Source: Owenia fusiformis
Taxonomy: Eukaryota; Annelida; Polychaeta; Sabellida; Oweniidae
Length of the DNA: 64,000 bases
Assembly: GCA_903813345.2 (NCBI GenBank)
Contig: CAIIXF020000001.1
Coordinates: forward strand, 994,001-1,058,000
Reading direction: 5' to 3'
Part shown: piece after piece, positions 1 to 12,829 of the stretch
How the letters are laid out: every line of letters begins with the position of its first letter
How positions within the stretch are numbered: the stretch's first letter is position 1
Made by a program: the position numbers and the translations under genes
Notes under the pieces: model-generated
The model's database searches: none
What the model saw: the letters and a program-made list of their open reading frames with translations, nothing else
Told to the model about the DNA's origin: nothing

Positions 1-1744
1 CCGCCGAGCACACTTATACATTAAGACCCGTTACACAGCCATGATACCGCCGAGCAAGCCTGAAGCTCATTGCATCATCGGGTCTGCTTTACCCCCGTGT
101 AGTTAGGCAAGATGTGTCCGATTCCAGCCAATCCAAACAGTATTTCATATAACTGCACTGCATTATCCAATAACTCACCCAAGGTCATTCGTTGAATGGT
201 TGTGACAACTTGACTCTACAAATTGAAAATATTGGTTCGCCAAACTATGTTCTTTGAGTAATTTCGATTTTTTAGGTGGTTTCGGAGAAAAAATATTGCA
301 ACGTGTGAAAAGAATTTAAACCCAAGACTTGATGCATTCTGGCTGATTCATTCCACCCAGGCTTTATTTCATAAACTTCACAACGAATTCAGTCCTTATT
401 CAGTCCAATAAATCCAGGGCTTAAATAATGTATACATATTCACGCATCATATAATTTACATCATATTATGTATAATTCAATAATATGTTTTAAATATGTA
501 CTCATCAAAAATGATGGATAAATAAACATAATAATCATACCAATTTATTTTAAGTAATGTAAGTAATGTAACTCCAAGACTAGAATTTTTTTATTTAAAA
601 TGTATCAGTCTGTATTATAAAGCACTCTCCAAACGTTGGATGCTTTGAATCCCCGTGAATTTCATTTCTTATGACTTGTATGAGAAAAAAGTTGTTTTGG
701 AAACTAGTGGAAAGTGGATTTCGAATATTTGAATTTCAAACAGACTTTGTGGAACTTCTAAAAAGCCAGAAACAACAAAAGGCCAAAATTCATTAAGGTT
801 CTCTTTTAATACACCAAGAAAATGGTTAACTTGATTTTTCTACAAAATTCTTAAATCATCTAGGTCCAGAAAATGATTGTTCTTTACTGAACGTTTGAGT
901 TTGTGCGCCAACCGTCATTTAATGTGGAACAATACAGTTTGTGCGTTTCCAATAAAATTACGTGATCACTTTTTCTGCTAGATCAAGCAGGGATTAATTG
1001 ACCGTTGATAATATTTCTTCATCTTCAATCTTTAATAACCAACTTCCAATTCAGTAAGATCACAATTTCCCTTTCAGATAATGAAATTAGAACTGTAAGG
1101 GAAACGTTGGCAAACTTTTTGAAAATATTGTTTTCAACATTTATGATATTCTAGTAAACGTACGGCCCCTACTACTTCGATCTTGAAGAAAATGGTACTC
1201 GCAAGGCTTATACTTAACGGGGAATCAAATCACATCAGATGGCATATCATATGTCTAACCTTTCCGAAAGATTGATTTTTCAAAAACACGGTTATTCAAT
1301 ATGGACCATAAACGAGGGTTGTTCCAGAAATATCGAAATATATGCTCTTACTTCCTTGCATATATTATATAAATTGTGCATTACTTCTGGAACAGCCCTC
1401 GCACTATATCCGCGAGCAGTACAGGGATAAATTTAATCTACTAAGGAAAATTGTTAATCTGTAAAATGATGTACAATGATCCCCGCTTACTAGTAAACTT
1501 CAAATCTATCCACTGTCCTGTTGTCATGTTTTATCGCCCATAACATGCCATGTTCATGGATTTTGTGACAGTTTTACCAGTAGAAGCATAATAAGGAGAG
1601 GTCAGTATGATCAAAGTATAACGTGTAATGTATACATAAAGGTATGTCAAAATAATTGCATAATGTGAATGCCAAAGAAGAAATATCATTTTCGAACAAA
1701 GACGACAGGTAAAAGAAGAAAATTTTAATTGATGGGGTCAATTT
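1..1744. other. AT-rich intergenic sequence, no gene seen
   Basis: No open frame here has splice context, a recognisable motif or a family resemblance on either strand. No inverted repeat with clear ends was found by eye. Confidence 0.6.
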
Positions 1745-2100
1745 CAATGCCTGATTTGAATCTTTGTTGGGGTCATGTTACACGCATTGTATCTTTGTTG
1801 GGGTCACGGAACACGCATTGTATCCTTGTTGGGATCAGGTTACACGACACGCATTGTATCTTTGTTGGGGTCATGTTACACGGATTGTATCTTTGTTGAT
1901 CGGTTATGTTACACGCATTGTATCTTTCTTGGTCGGTAATGTTACATGCAATGTATCTTTGTTCGGGTCATGCTATATGCATTGTATCTTTGCCGAGGCC
2001 ATACTGCACGCATTGTATCTTTGTTGGGGTAATGTTACACGCATAGTATCTATGTTTACCTGCATTGTCTCTTTGTTGGCCGGTCATTTTGTTGTATTGT
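1745..2100. repeat. 31-bp minisatellite
   Basis: About eleven imperfect copies of a unit of roughly 31 bp are arranged head to tail. Each contains a core like ttacacgcattgtatctttg. Three further degenerate copies lie at about 2497-2590, on the other side of the SINE at 2107-2503, so the SINE inserted into the array. The 120-codon frame running through the array is repeat-derived and I do not call it a gene. Confidence 0.85.
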
Positions 2101-2106
2101 TGTATT

Positions 2107-2503
2107 TTGTTGAAGGTGAGCAATAGCTCTTGGGTATAATCCGTATACATATGGTCGTAGTTAACGCATGTAATCATGGAAGGCAGACGCAGGAACCCCT
2201 CCCTGGAGAAGCCCTGTTACTTTTTATGTGCACTCATACATAGTCAAACAAGTGAACACCGCGGCATTTTGTACGAGTTGTGGACCACTCAGTCAAACAC
2301 CCTATTAAAACGCAAACAAGCAAATTAAGTCTCATTATGATACTTATAGCATCTTTCTGTTTCACCTGAAACATCTCAGGGCTGAGAAGAAATAAGATGG
2401 CATGGTTTATGATGATGATTGAGTCTTTCCTGAAGCAGTGATCAAATCCAGGACCTATTGCGTAAAAGGTACACGCGCTACCACTAAGTTATACGGGTGG
2501 ACT
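2107..2503 (-). mobile_element. tRNA-derived SINE, copy 1 (interrupted)
   Basis: On the minus strand this matches the SINE at 41825-42118 over the tRNA-like head (about 2428-2503) and the body (2107-2330). The head is degraded, with damaged A-box and B-box positions. The body is interrupted by an 89-bp insert at 2333-2421 flanked by AGTCT on both sides. The element sits inside the 31-bp minisatellite. Confidence 0.75.
2333..2421. mobile_element. Short insert within the SINE, 5-bp flanking duplication
   Basis: AGTCT occurs at 2328-2332 and again at 2422-2426. Removing the insert and one duplicate restores alignment with the second SINE copy at 42 kb. A related sequence, sharing a gagatggcatggttta-like core, lies at about 32950-33045. 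The class of the element is unknown. Confidence 0.6.
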
Positions 2504-2849
2504 ATGTTACACGCATTGTATCTTTGTTGGGTCGGGTTACACTCATTGTATGTTTTTATGGTAATGTTAAACGCATTGAATTTTACACGTTACGTCTATT
2601 GTGCTCTATAAAAATAAACCATATAATACTTCGTGTTTCATTAAATCAAATTACTAATTGCGAAATCTACTGTTTTACTTTTTCTGAATATAAAGACTAA
2701 TTGAAGTCCAGTGAATATGAGCATGGTACGTAAAAAGAGATCGACACAGGTGTTATAGCTATTTTTAAATGCGTCTTATTACGTCAAATATATGCTTTTA
2801 TGCTAGGTTTCCTGATTAATAAAACCATCCATCTATAATATCTCCAATA

Positions 2850-3350
2850 CAGTAAAACCTGTATATCTGAACACCTGGCTAATCAGAACACCTCCTAATC
2901 TGAACACTTTTTTTCGGTCCCATTTTTCCTCCCATTGACTCCCATGTTAAAAAAACCTTGAAATGTGAACACCTCCCAATTTGAACAGTGAACAGTCATA
3001 TTTGAAAAATTCATCCGTCTAATCTGAACACTTTTCATAAAATTTCTGATGTTTCATACAAAATTGCTCAAATATTGTCATGATATCAAAACTTTGGAAA
3101 AAAATCTTGAATGGTCTCAATAATAATGGGGCTTTCCAGCATGACTTGATTCATTTGAATTGAATTTTGAAATTTCTGGAATGCCATAAAGTTATGTGGT
3201 CAAAAGAACTATAAATATTTACCGAGAATGTGTTCACATTTCTTCCAAATCCGGAATATTGCGAATGCCAAAACCTTGAAATGTGAACACCTCCTAATCT
3301 GAACGCTTTTAGCCGGTCCCAATGGCGTTCGGATTAGACAGGTTTTACTG
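2850..3350. mobile_element. Tigger/pogo-like MITE
   Basis: The element starts with CAGTAAAACCTGT and ends with its inverted complement ACAGGTTTTACTG, flanked on both sides by TA. Inside are several copies of a 'ctaatctgaacac' type motif on both strands. A TA target duplication and CAGT ends fit the Tc1/mariner superfamily, pogo/Tigger group. There is no transposase frame, so it is non-autonomous. Related, more degraded copies lie in mTOR introns at about 54807-55017 and 58965-59140. Confidence 0.8.
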
Positions 3351-3352
3351 TA

Positions 3353-6289
3353 ATTGCTTTTTGAATTTCATTTTCCTGAGACACTCAACATTAATCGTTC
3401 AGTAACCAGTCCAAATGTGAAAACCTACGCAAGCTTCGTGTGTTTAATATAATTCAAAATATTGATTGAAGAACTGATAGTGCAGTCAGTTAGCTGTAAA
3501 ATGCACATACTAGATATAAAACACCATTTTTGACATATAAGTATCATTTATACATCTATTTTTAATATCTAACGAAGTGGTGGTGAAAAGTGGCCCCAAT
3601 ATATTGATAAAACCAGGCCTCGAGAATTTTGATCATTTACATTGAGCTCCATGTTAATTTATATATAATTATCATGCAAAAGACCCTCTGCAGAACAGTT
3701 CTAAAGAAATAAAACCCATATGCCTAGATTCTTAAAATAACATGATTATCTTCAAAATAAGAAGGGTTGTTTTTTATTTTGCTTAGTTCCAAGGGTATTG
3801 GCATTTGAATTTTGGAAAATCTCTATTGGTTGCCATTATAAACCGCTATCAATATGGCTTTATTAAGTCCTTTTTTCAAAATGTCTACTCTAATATTGTA
3901 GATTTCTATGGTTAGTATATTGACAGGCTCATTTCTAAAAATGCTATTTTTTAATAGATTTTGTTCTGCGAAAAGATTTGTATTTCAAAATTTGCTAAAT
4001 GGTATATTTAACAAAAATAATCAAAAACAATAATGCTTGTAATCAAGTTAGGTAAACTTAAATTGATTTTCACTAAAAAATATTTTTTAATGACTTAGCA
4101 TTATCTTAATCTTTTAAAGAAATATCGTTTCTGACGTCGGTGTCGCAACTCGTTCACGTAACAACGCAAGTCCAAATGATTCAATATTTATAAATACAAA
4201 GTAGGAAAGAATGATTATCTTTTATGTCCATGTATTTCAAAGAATCACGGGTGCAATTATCTTGCTTTCTGGTGACAAGATAATGCCTGATAATGTTCAA
4301 TGATTCCTTGTCGTCGTGATGAATTGCCTCGAAAACCAACCAGCAATTTGCTGTTTTTCACAATGCATCGGCCGTTTGCCTGATCCGAGAGCTAATTCAA
4401 CATGTTCCAATCAAACACATTGCTAAAATTGTCATTTAATGAGATAGGGTATGTTCGTATTTATGCTGTAGTGTCGGTTTACGTTGATGCCAAGTAATTT
4501 CCGCATCTTGGAATCTCGGTTATTGTAAGGCACTTATAAGCTATTAAAAACTTATCGGTCGATTTTATAAGCACCAATATCGTTTGATCTGCACTTGTAA
4601 ACTGTTTTGTAGACAATGGACGCTTTTTGAACTTTGGGTAATAGGTTTTCTGTTTCTGCAAAATGATTTTACAAGTTGACTGTAATGCATTTTAGGCGTT
4701 CGGTGTTTCTGGATGAAGTCAGATACTTGTCAATCGTTAATCTGAATATTGCAGTTTCTGGATATACAGTTTCCACATGTCTATTTTATTCCTCCTTGCT
4801 GCGTTATGATTATTCATGAAAGGGTTCAAGTTTCGCCTACATGAAGATCGCCGATTTAATAAAGGATCATTTGAATGGGTCTTGCCTTCGTAACCAATCA
4901 GTCAATACTTTATCACATTTGAAGATATGTCCACATTGAATAGAAGGACACCTTAAAGCTTCACAAGTGAAGTAAATAGGAGTCCGAGCGCACTATCTTA
5001 TCCCGTTATCACCGATACAGTGCCCCTATTTTCTTCCAAAAGCCATAAGTACATGGAGTACAGTACCCAGAGCAACTACCTATCTATGGCATCGCTCAAC
5101 TCTCATGCTATTTAGAAAGTGATTATTAGACATCTATAACACCTAGACTAATTTCACAATTGAATTTACGCTATTTAGTATCTAACGAAAGTTGATTTCA
5201 CATTTCACATATACATAGGTTGGTAAAGGCTGTTGTTTGGTTTTTGACGATCGAATGACTGGGTTGTAGCCAAATGAATAGTAATTTGTAGTTAATATCT
5301 TATTATTATATTATATCATTTTGTATTGGCTTTGATAAAATGTACATTATTCCCATTTTTATAGAAAAATTGTTTCATTTTTATCAGTAAACTTTGACAT
5401 ATAGCGGGTTTACACGCCTGCATTCCTTAGATATGCGTCGCTTATTGTGGCATTTATAAAAAGTCATTGTCATGGCGGAATAACCTTGCATAAAAAATGA
5501 ATATATTTGTTATTATGAGCCAAGATTAACAAGCCCAAATTGTATATGTTTTCCTCAATTGGTTTGTTGACCCGTTCGTAAATATCATGCAAAACATTAT
5601 GACAAATATGGATATACCTAATATGCGTTAAATGTTTCCATTAAGCCTAGACTTCTTTTCAGTTGATATTTTCTTGACAACTTTTCAAGGTTCTACATTT
5701 CTTGAAGCTAGTGCCCAAGTGATTCTTGTTGTAAATAATGTCAAATTGTTAAGAAATGCTTCAGCAGCCATCGGGAAATCATATCGCTATGTATTATTAA
5801 CATTCCGTTAAGCTTTGTCCAGAAGCATGTCCAAGTGTCGGTTTTTCGCCAGCAGAAGTTCATCGATCATCGTGGAAACTATTTGTAGCAGCTATAATTG
5901 AATAAACAATTACAACTGCAATATCAACTAATAAATAAATCATCTATTGCCAAAACTTAATTGCTCTTAAGGCACTCAAAATACCTCAAGGATTCATTTA
6001 TTAAAATAGAAAGCGTGTTTCACTCTCAATAACGGTAAGCCAACGCAATGCGGTGTGTAAATGGCTGACATTTAGTGGCTTAGATAAGATTAATAGCACT
6101 GGTGTGACTGACAGCGAGCGTAGCGAGTCATTTTGGGAGACAGATACATAGCATTATTATTAGAATGTTTTGATTTATGTTTCCAAAGTGTCTCGCAATA
6201 AATCTTGCGAACATCCCAAAGAAAATGTCAAAAATCAAGTGTGTAAAGGAGACCAGTCGGGGCGCATTGCGTTATACGTTTTAATGCAA
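3353..6289. other. Intergenic sequence, no gene seen
   Basis: This is AT-rich single-copy-looking DNA. No open frame with coding character, splice-bounded exon, RNA gene or well-ended repeat was recognised. A weak inverted pair with core AACGCAATGCG / CGCATTGCGTT at about 6044 and 6264 may mark an old miniature element. Confidence 0.5.
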
Positions 6290-6292
6290 TAC

Positions 6293-6804
6293 TGGAGAGG
6301 TTAAGCTTTGCATATATAATCGAAACTGAACCTGTACGTATCACTCGACCATATACAAATTCATGTAGCCTTCTCATATAAATAGCCGTTCAAATCCAGT
6401 GTTTGTTTAGACTACACCATAGCGTGTAATGATTCTATAGTATGTCATTGATGCGGTTTTATAGCTGGTTTTCTAATACATATTTTAAACGAGCTCGTTT
6501 CGTAAGATTTTTGGCGCTAAATCATGCATGACATACATCATCGTGTTCAGCAAGAATTCAACTGTACACCGAAATCAAAATTGACAGCATAGTGTTCAAT
6601 AGACACGAGTAAAATGGTTCCCGTTGACCCAACGTCAAATATTCAAATCTCCCGTTCTAAACCCGAAACTCTGAAGCTGAAAGAGTATCTGAAGTAGACT
6701 AAGCGCGCATAAAACTATGAGCGCTCGATACATTCCTTTGTTAATTTTTGTACTTTGCGTTCACGGTTACGTTGTGAAAAACATCGATAGCTTAACCTCT
6801 CCAA
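6293..6804. mobile_element. Non-autonomous DNA element with 15-bp inverted ends
   Basis: The left end reads GGAGAGGTTAAGCT and the right end AGCTTAACCTCTCC, about 510 bp apart. Part of the interior (a motif like cgttcacggttacgttgtg) recurs in degraded form near 16100. No transposase frame is present. The superfamily cannot be assigned because no clear target duplication is visible. Confidence 0.65.
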
Positions 6805-6807
6805 TGA

Positions 6808-9682
6808 TTTGGACTTCTACCTGTAAAATCTCGTATTTCACATAAGTAGTACAAATATACCAAAATACTTACAAAACAAAACAAAAATAGCAAAAAGCAA
6901 TACGAGCGTAACCAGTCATGAAAACAAACCCCCAATACCCAAAATAATGACCTACGGTACTAAGAAACGATGTCTAACATACCCTTCCAAACTAAATAAA
7001 TAATAAACAAATAAAACAAACAAAAGAGGGGACATTTCATTCATATTGGAGACGTCACTACAATGCAGACTAAAGAAAAAAACTTAAGACTATAACTGAT
7101 AGATTCTAAATAACCATGACCTAATATGTCATACAATCCCTTGATATTTGGGAAGAACATTTAGCAAATTGAAAATGTCATTTATTACCTTTATTGATGT
7201 TTTATTAAGTGTTTTTGCAAACAGTTCGGAAAATCGGTGAGATTTTACTACTGCAGTTACTATGATATGGCTATTGATACCATGTTTCTATCCATTTTAG
7301 TAATATTGTTCCAATCCGTGATCTTGCCTCAAAAATCAAAAACATTTCACATTGGTTCGAATATTGGTACACTCAGGACATTTTTTCTTACTTTTTTCAC
7401 TTAAAGTGTTACCCCTACCCCAACAATATTTGTGAATTGTTGTAACGTTTTTCCATTAAAAACATATCTTTTTCATTTTCGCATTTTGACACGTTTTGAA
7501 TCGAAAATTACGCAAATTTCCAATGGATTGTGGTATTTTATTTGCTTATTCTAAAAAAGGTGTTCTCGTGTTTATTTTGATATAAAAAAACATAGGGTCA
7601 ACGGTCTGTTTTACGCTTGAAAATGCCGTTGAAGATTGGTGTGCTTTAACAATGATACAAAAGCCACTGGTCAATTCGCGTCATAATTTAACTAAATATA
7701 TGACGTCTTTCTCAAGAATTAACAAAATCGACTGCTCACAAAAACATAAACTAGCTAAGTCCACATGATAAACATCATTCCAAAATATTATAAATTATGA
7801 ATAAATTGAGGGCTAGATGCCCCAGTAAGACATTCATTCAATAAACGATAATGTAAAATGGCTAATAATAGCTATATTTGACTCCTATTCTAATATGCTA
7901 ATATTTCTGTTCATATTTCGGGAAAGGATAACGTTATATTTAAGGTTAACAGTTGTGAAAACTCAACATGTCCCGTCTTAATGAACCGCCTTCACAAGTA
8001 TAACCTCACAGAGCAGGCATGAATGATTTCGCTCGTGATATATAGCATGCGTGCTTTTTGATGATTTTCGGGTGGGGTTGTACATTCCCTGTGCATTCCT
8101 CACCCCGAGGTCCCCACTTATGTAAAGCTGTCGGATTTGAGCAAGATACGTCTACTGAATGTAGTACACGAATAATGTGTTTTAGTGAACGGCTATGGAC
8201 GTTTTTCGCATTTTATCCGGCATGTCCGATCATGGTCGTTTATACTCACTGGGAAAATATTTTTAACTGGTAACTATAATTATAAAAAATATAGAATAAT
8301 AACATAAATTGAACAAAGGTTTGAATGGCTTGTTTCACATGTTTGATGGTATTTGTTTTGACAGAAAGGAAAAACGAAAAAAGTAATGATTTCAATAGAA
8401 ATAAATATAAATTAATGTTCATGCACGGACTTTAAGTGTCCGTGTCCGTGGTTCATGTAATAAGTGTATACATGAATTATAGAAATTCCAAAATAGAATA
8501 CTGTATTTTACAATTGCCTTTTGATATTAAATACCCCTGGTCAATACATAGGCTATACAATATTACTTGATGAAAACGCATACATAGATTTGTCGTGTTT
8601 GTAATACATGGGCACATAGTATACACATATACTGCTGGGATAAACGAAAGAAACGGACACGAAACTGAAACAAGAATATACAAAAAATTACTGAATTATT
8701 TTGAAGAATTGATGACGTATAGTTCATTTGTTTGTTTATTTGTTGATGGGGCAATATGTCACTGACGTCACAGATAATGGTATCATATTCCTAGAACCCA
8801 TTAACAAAAATGTTATATGACGTCATGATAAAACAACATTGAAAATGAGAATCTCTTAGTCTGCTCTTAGTTGCTATGGATTACTATGTCGTAAAGCGTC
8901 ATTTATCGTCATTCTGCGTCCTTGATATTTAATACGGAACACTTGTCAAACGTGAAGTTAACAAACGAGCTTTTCATAGAGGTGTTAATTTTCTATTTCT
9001 GTAATTTAAAAATATATCACCATTGTCGTAAGGGTTACACTGGTATATCCTTAACTGACATTTTGGCGTTGCAGAGGTAATTAATTACAAATGTTTACAA
9101 AGTTAGTGACTCGTTATTAAATTAAATCCAGTAAAGGACATTGCATTGGGACAGAAGGGTGTAGCCAACTCCCGACGTGCAGGTTCAATGAATTCCATGG
9201 ATATTTCAAAAAGAAGTAAATCAAATTACAGTATATGGAAAACAAATTGAATGTCCGTTTAGCGCTATCTGTCTTGTCATTTTACACCCCTCGTCGTCTA
9301 ACCTAGATTCTGGCTAGCTTCTCCAATATTGACAGGTATTCTCTGAAGAAAAATGGCCACCTTTTCCTTTTTTAAACAAATCAACTGCGCTAAACACACA
9401 ATTAAACTGCAAGACACGAATCGTATTAGATAATCTAGCATCTAGCCATAGAATTTGTCGACTACCATTATTTATGACTCAGTTATTAGGTTTCTGAGGA
9501 TAGAGAAGGGCTAAGAAGTTAAATGTAAGTCGCAGAGATCATCATATATAAAACCTAGGTGTCATAAATAACTTATCAATAATCCAGAAAACCTTAACAA
9601 TTTAACCCCACTAACTAAAACATCGTCAATCTTATTAAGCAAGGATGCAGAAAGGTATAATGGAACGAAATAAAACATTAAC
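6808..9682. other. Intergenic sequence upstream of the plus-strand peptide gene
   Basis: No coding exon could be supported. The missing signal-peptide exon of the plus-strand peptide gene might lie here, but every ATG-started hydrophobic frame I inspected lacked a donor of phase 0. The only structured part seen is the cluster of CRE-like sites at 8763-8910. Confidence 0.45.
8763..8825. promoter_or_regulatory. Two full CRE palindromes (TGACGTCA)
   Basis: TGACGTCA occurs at about 8763-8770 and 8818-8825, followed by CGTCA half-sites near 8897-8911. Full CREs bind CREB/ATF proteins in animals. The cluster lies 3.5 kb upstream of the plus-strand allatostatin-C-type exon. Any link to that gene is inference, because its first exon was not found. 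Confidence 0.35.
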
Positions 9683-10945
9683 TATATCAAATTGTGACCA
9701 ATTTTGACCAATTGTTGGGTGCTGTGGTTATTCTATGGAGGGGAGTGTAACCATATCAAATGGCTGACCAGTTGTTGGGTGCTGTGGTTATTCTATGAAG
9801 GGGAGTGTAACTATATCAAATGGCTGACCAATTGTTGGGTGCTGTGGTTATTCTATGGAGGGGAGTGTAACTATATCAAATGGCTGGCCAATTGCTGGGT
9901 GCTGTATGTATATTATGGAGTGGAGTGTAACTATATCAAATGGCTGACCAATTGTTGGATGCTGTATGTATATTATGGAGTGGAGTGTAACTATATCAAA
10001 TGGCTGACCAATTGTTGGGTGCTGTATGTATATTATGGAGTGGAGTGTAACTATATCAAATGGCTGACCAATTGCTGGGTGCTGTATGTATATTATGGAG
10101 TGGAGTGTAACTATATCAAATGGCTGACCAATTGCTGGGTGCTGTATGTATATTATGGAGTGGAGTGTAACTATATCAAATGGCTGACCAATTGCTGGGT
10201 GCTGTGTGTATATTATGGAGGGGAGTGTAACTATATCAAATGGCTGACCAATTGTTGGGTGCTGTGGTTATTCTATGAAGGGGAGTGTAACTATATCAAA
10301 TGGCTGACCAATTGCTGGGTGCTGTATGTATATTATGGAGGGAATTGTAACTATATCAAATGGCTGACCAATTGTTGCTTGCTGTGGTTATTCTATGGAG
10401 GGGATCGGAGTGTAACTATATCAAATGGCTGACCAATTGCTGGGTGCTGTGGTTATTCTATTGAGGGGAATGTAACTATATCAAATGGCTGACCAATTGC
10501 TGGGTGCTGTATGTATATTATGGAGTGGAGTGTAACTATATCAAATGGCTGACCAATTGTTGGGTGCTGTATGTATATTATGGAGTGGAGTGTAACTATA
10601 TCAAATGGCTGACCAATTGCTGGGTGCTGTGTGTATATTATGGAGTGGAGTGTAACTATATCAAATGGCTGACCAATTGCTGGGTGCTGTATGTATATTA
10701 TGGAGTGGAGTGTAACTATATCAAATGGCTGACCAATTGCTGGGTGCTGTATGTATATTATGGAGTGGAGTGTAACTATATCAAATGGCTGACCAATTGC
10801 TGGGTGCTGTATGTATGTTATGGAGTGGAGTGTAACTATATCAAATGGCTGACCAATTGATGGGTGCTGTATGTATATTATGGAGTGGAGTGTAACTATA
10901 TCAAATGGCTGACCAATTGTTGGGTGCTCTGGGTATTCTATGTAG
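9683..10945. repeat. 60-bp minisatellite, about 21 copies
   Basis: About twenty-one head-to-tail copies of a 60-bp unit are present, with core elements such as ctgaccaattgctgggtgct and ggagtgtaactatatcaaat. Most differ by only a few bases. A 6-bp insertion near 10404 shifts the phase once. Two subtypes alternate in blocks: one with 'gtggttattctatg', one with 'gtatgtatattatgg'. Because 60 is divisible by 3, long frames exist on both strands (242 codons forward, 183 reverse). Their being open on both strands argues against coding. Confidence 0.95.
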
Positions 10946-12373
10946 GAAGCACAGACAATAAAAAACGTTTCTAGTCGGCTTATAACCCAATAATTCCTAC
11001 GCAATGGGATTTAATGATTAGATAGAATCGCAGGAAACCCATCTTGGGAACGAAAACAATTTTCGTGCCGTGATTGTAAACGACCTGAACTTCCCTGCAC
11101 AGGCTCTAGAGTTAAGTTTTGGCATTTCATTTATATTTCCAAAGTGAGCACGTTGTGCTTTAGCGTGTGGCTTTACGAGTTTATCTTGTGCTGAGACCAA
11201 CTCTACACGTAGGTTAATTAATGGTCTTGGAACTAGATAAATGAACGGAAAGTAAATGTACACAACGAAGATGTATCTGAAGAGGATTTATAACATTGTA
11301 TCTAAGGAATTTTGTCCAATATAATAAATAAGTGAATAATTAAACAAACAAACAAACAAAAGAACAAACGAACAAATAAAGAACTGGTATGCGTTTTTCG
11401 CCCTGATTCATAGAGGCTAAGCTTCTTTTGTCACCATTGGTATGTGGGAAATATGTTGTTTTCAAGAGTACAGTACATGTATTATATCTCGTTACCTCGT
11501 TATGAATGGCGATATAAATATAACAATCATGAAAAAATCATTATCATGGCTATGATTATTTTTTGAAACAGATATATTCGATTGTGTACAAATGTTTGGT
11601 GTAATGTTATTTCATTCATCATGTTTCTATCTCATTTATTTGTTATATCACACGCGCAAATGACACGCTGCCTTGGAAAGCATACATCAATTAATTTCGT
11701 TCAATCATTCTGACAATGCAAAGTATATTCGGTGTCACATATCTAATCAAAGGCGATAACCATCCATAGGCGAGATTGATTACGTCATTTGTCGTGTATC
11801 GATATATATTCCATTAACTCAATTATGTCATTCGATATGATATCGATGTTGTCTACATGTATCGAACTAGCCCTTTTGTATCGATCCTACCTTTTGATAT
11901 TAACAATATCTTTCAAATAAATTCATAAACTCCAATACGCAAATAGTTGTTTTTCTGATCTGTTTAGCATATTAAGATCGCAACTAAGATCTCAACTTTA
12001 CGATTTATTGCAAACATATGACAATAGATTTTTATTTATTTTCCTGATTGCCAAAGACAGAAAAACCTCAATCGCTTTGCGATATCAGTAGTTTAATAAT
12101 GATCCGAAAATATCATTGGTCATATTTTGCGCCATTAATCATGAAACCTTGGTTTTAATTCCTTAAATAAAGAAAATATTGCTGGAAAGTTCCAATTTCA
12201 ATGAATGCATTTGATTTGATTCGGTATTTTCAAAAATCAAACTTTTCATATGTAGCCATGGCACACTGAAAAAATACCTGGAATACATTTCAATGACGTT
12301 TTGTATTAAAATGTCAAAATGTTACTAACAAAATATTAAAAAGAACTTAATATTAATTAATAATATTTTTCAG
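10946..12373. other. Intron or 5' flank of the plus-strand peptide gene
   Basis: No exon was recognised. A short (AACA)n-type run lies at about 11343-11378. The segment ends in a T-rich acceptor (tattttt-cag) just before the peptide exon at 12374, so at least its right part should be intronic. Confidence 0.5.
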
Positions 12374-12568
12374 GGTGGTGATATGTTTCTGAAGAAAGCT
12401 CTGCTCTCCGCATATGAAAAAGAATTAGAAAACTTAGAAGCTCTCGAGATGGACCTCAAAAAGAACATTGCATCAATCCTCAACAAAAAAGAGGAACTGC
12501 GCATGAGAAAGCGGCAGCCAATCCAATGCTTGATTAGTGCAGTATCTTGTTATGGCAAGAAGAAATAA
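12374..12568 (+). CDS. Allatostatin-C/somatostatin-type neuropeptide precursor, last coding exon
   Basis: A 195-nt exon preceded by a strong acceptor (taatatttttcag) reads 64 codons in phase 0, then a TAA stop. It opens with GGD-MFLKKALL, continues through an acidic helical spacer, and ends in RMRKR-QPIQCLISAVSCY-GKKK-stop. The KR before Gln is a prohormone convertase site, and Gln can become pyroglutamate. The two cysteines are separated by six residues, and Tyr-Gly-Lys-Lys is an amidation and cleavage signal. This is the layout of allatostatin-C family precursors: spacer, basic site, a single C-x6-C peptide at the very end. The predicted hormone is a disulfide-ringed, amidated 13-mer acting on somatostatin-receptor-like GPCRs. 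The signal-peptide exon was not found upstream in the window. AATAAA follows at 12803-12808. The core SAVSC is shared with the minus-strand gene at 28369. Confidence 0.8.
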   Translation, partial: GGDMFLKKALLSAYEKELENLEALEMDLKKNIASILNKKEELRMRKRQPIQCLISAVSCYGKKK

Positions 12569-12802
12569 ATCAGGACGGTGCCGACCATACATTATGGTGG
12601 AAACAAGAAAGGCAATACACGCCCTACGCCTTTACTAATATCAAACTGAACGCTGGCGTCTACGACTCTACATCTTTAAGCTTTGGGTTATGCCAACAAT
12701 TAAATTGAATATAATATGTGACCTGTAAAGATCAATGGCATTTTCAACTCATAAACGTGCTATTTGATTTTGTTATATTTGGAAACATTGGTGTATTGTT
12801 TA

Positions 12803-12808
12803 AATAAA
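12803..12808 (+). promoter_or_regulatory. Polyadenylation signal AATAAA
   Basis: A canonical AATAAA lies 235 nt after the stop codon of the plus-strand peptide exon, giving a 3' UTR of ordinary length. There is no competing gene between them. Confidence 0.55.
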
Positions 12809-12829
12809 TAGAAATTTTAAAAATATACG

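Noticed and set aside
6717-6845. MSARYIPLLIFVLCVHG: signal-peptide-like frame, possible first exon of the plus-strand peptide gene
   Set aside because: It overlaps the inverted end of a transposon, its tail recurs in a degraded repeat near 16.1 kb, and no phase-0 donor follows.
7175-7238. MSFITFIDVLLSVFANSSEN followed by a gtgaga donor
   Set aside because: The donor leaves phase 2, which would throw the exon at 12374 out of frame into a stop.
8058-8273. Open frame of 71 codons
   Set aside because: No motif, signal or splice support; composition is that of surrounding DNA.
9704-11004. Long open frames (242 forward, 183 reverse codons) that look like a repetitive protein
   Set aside because: They are the 60-bp minisatellite read in frame; both strands are equally open and there is no splice or start context.
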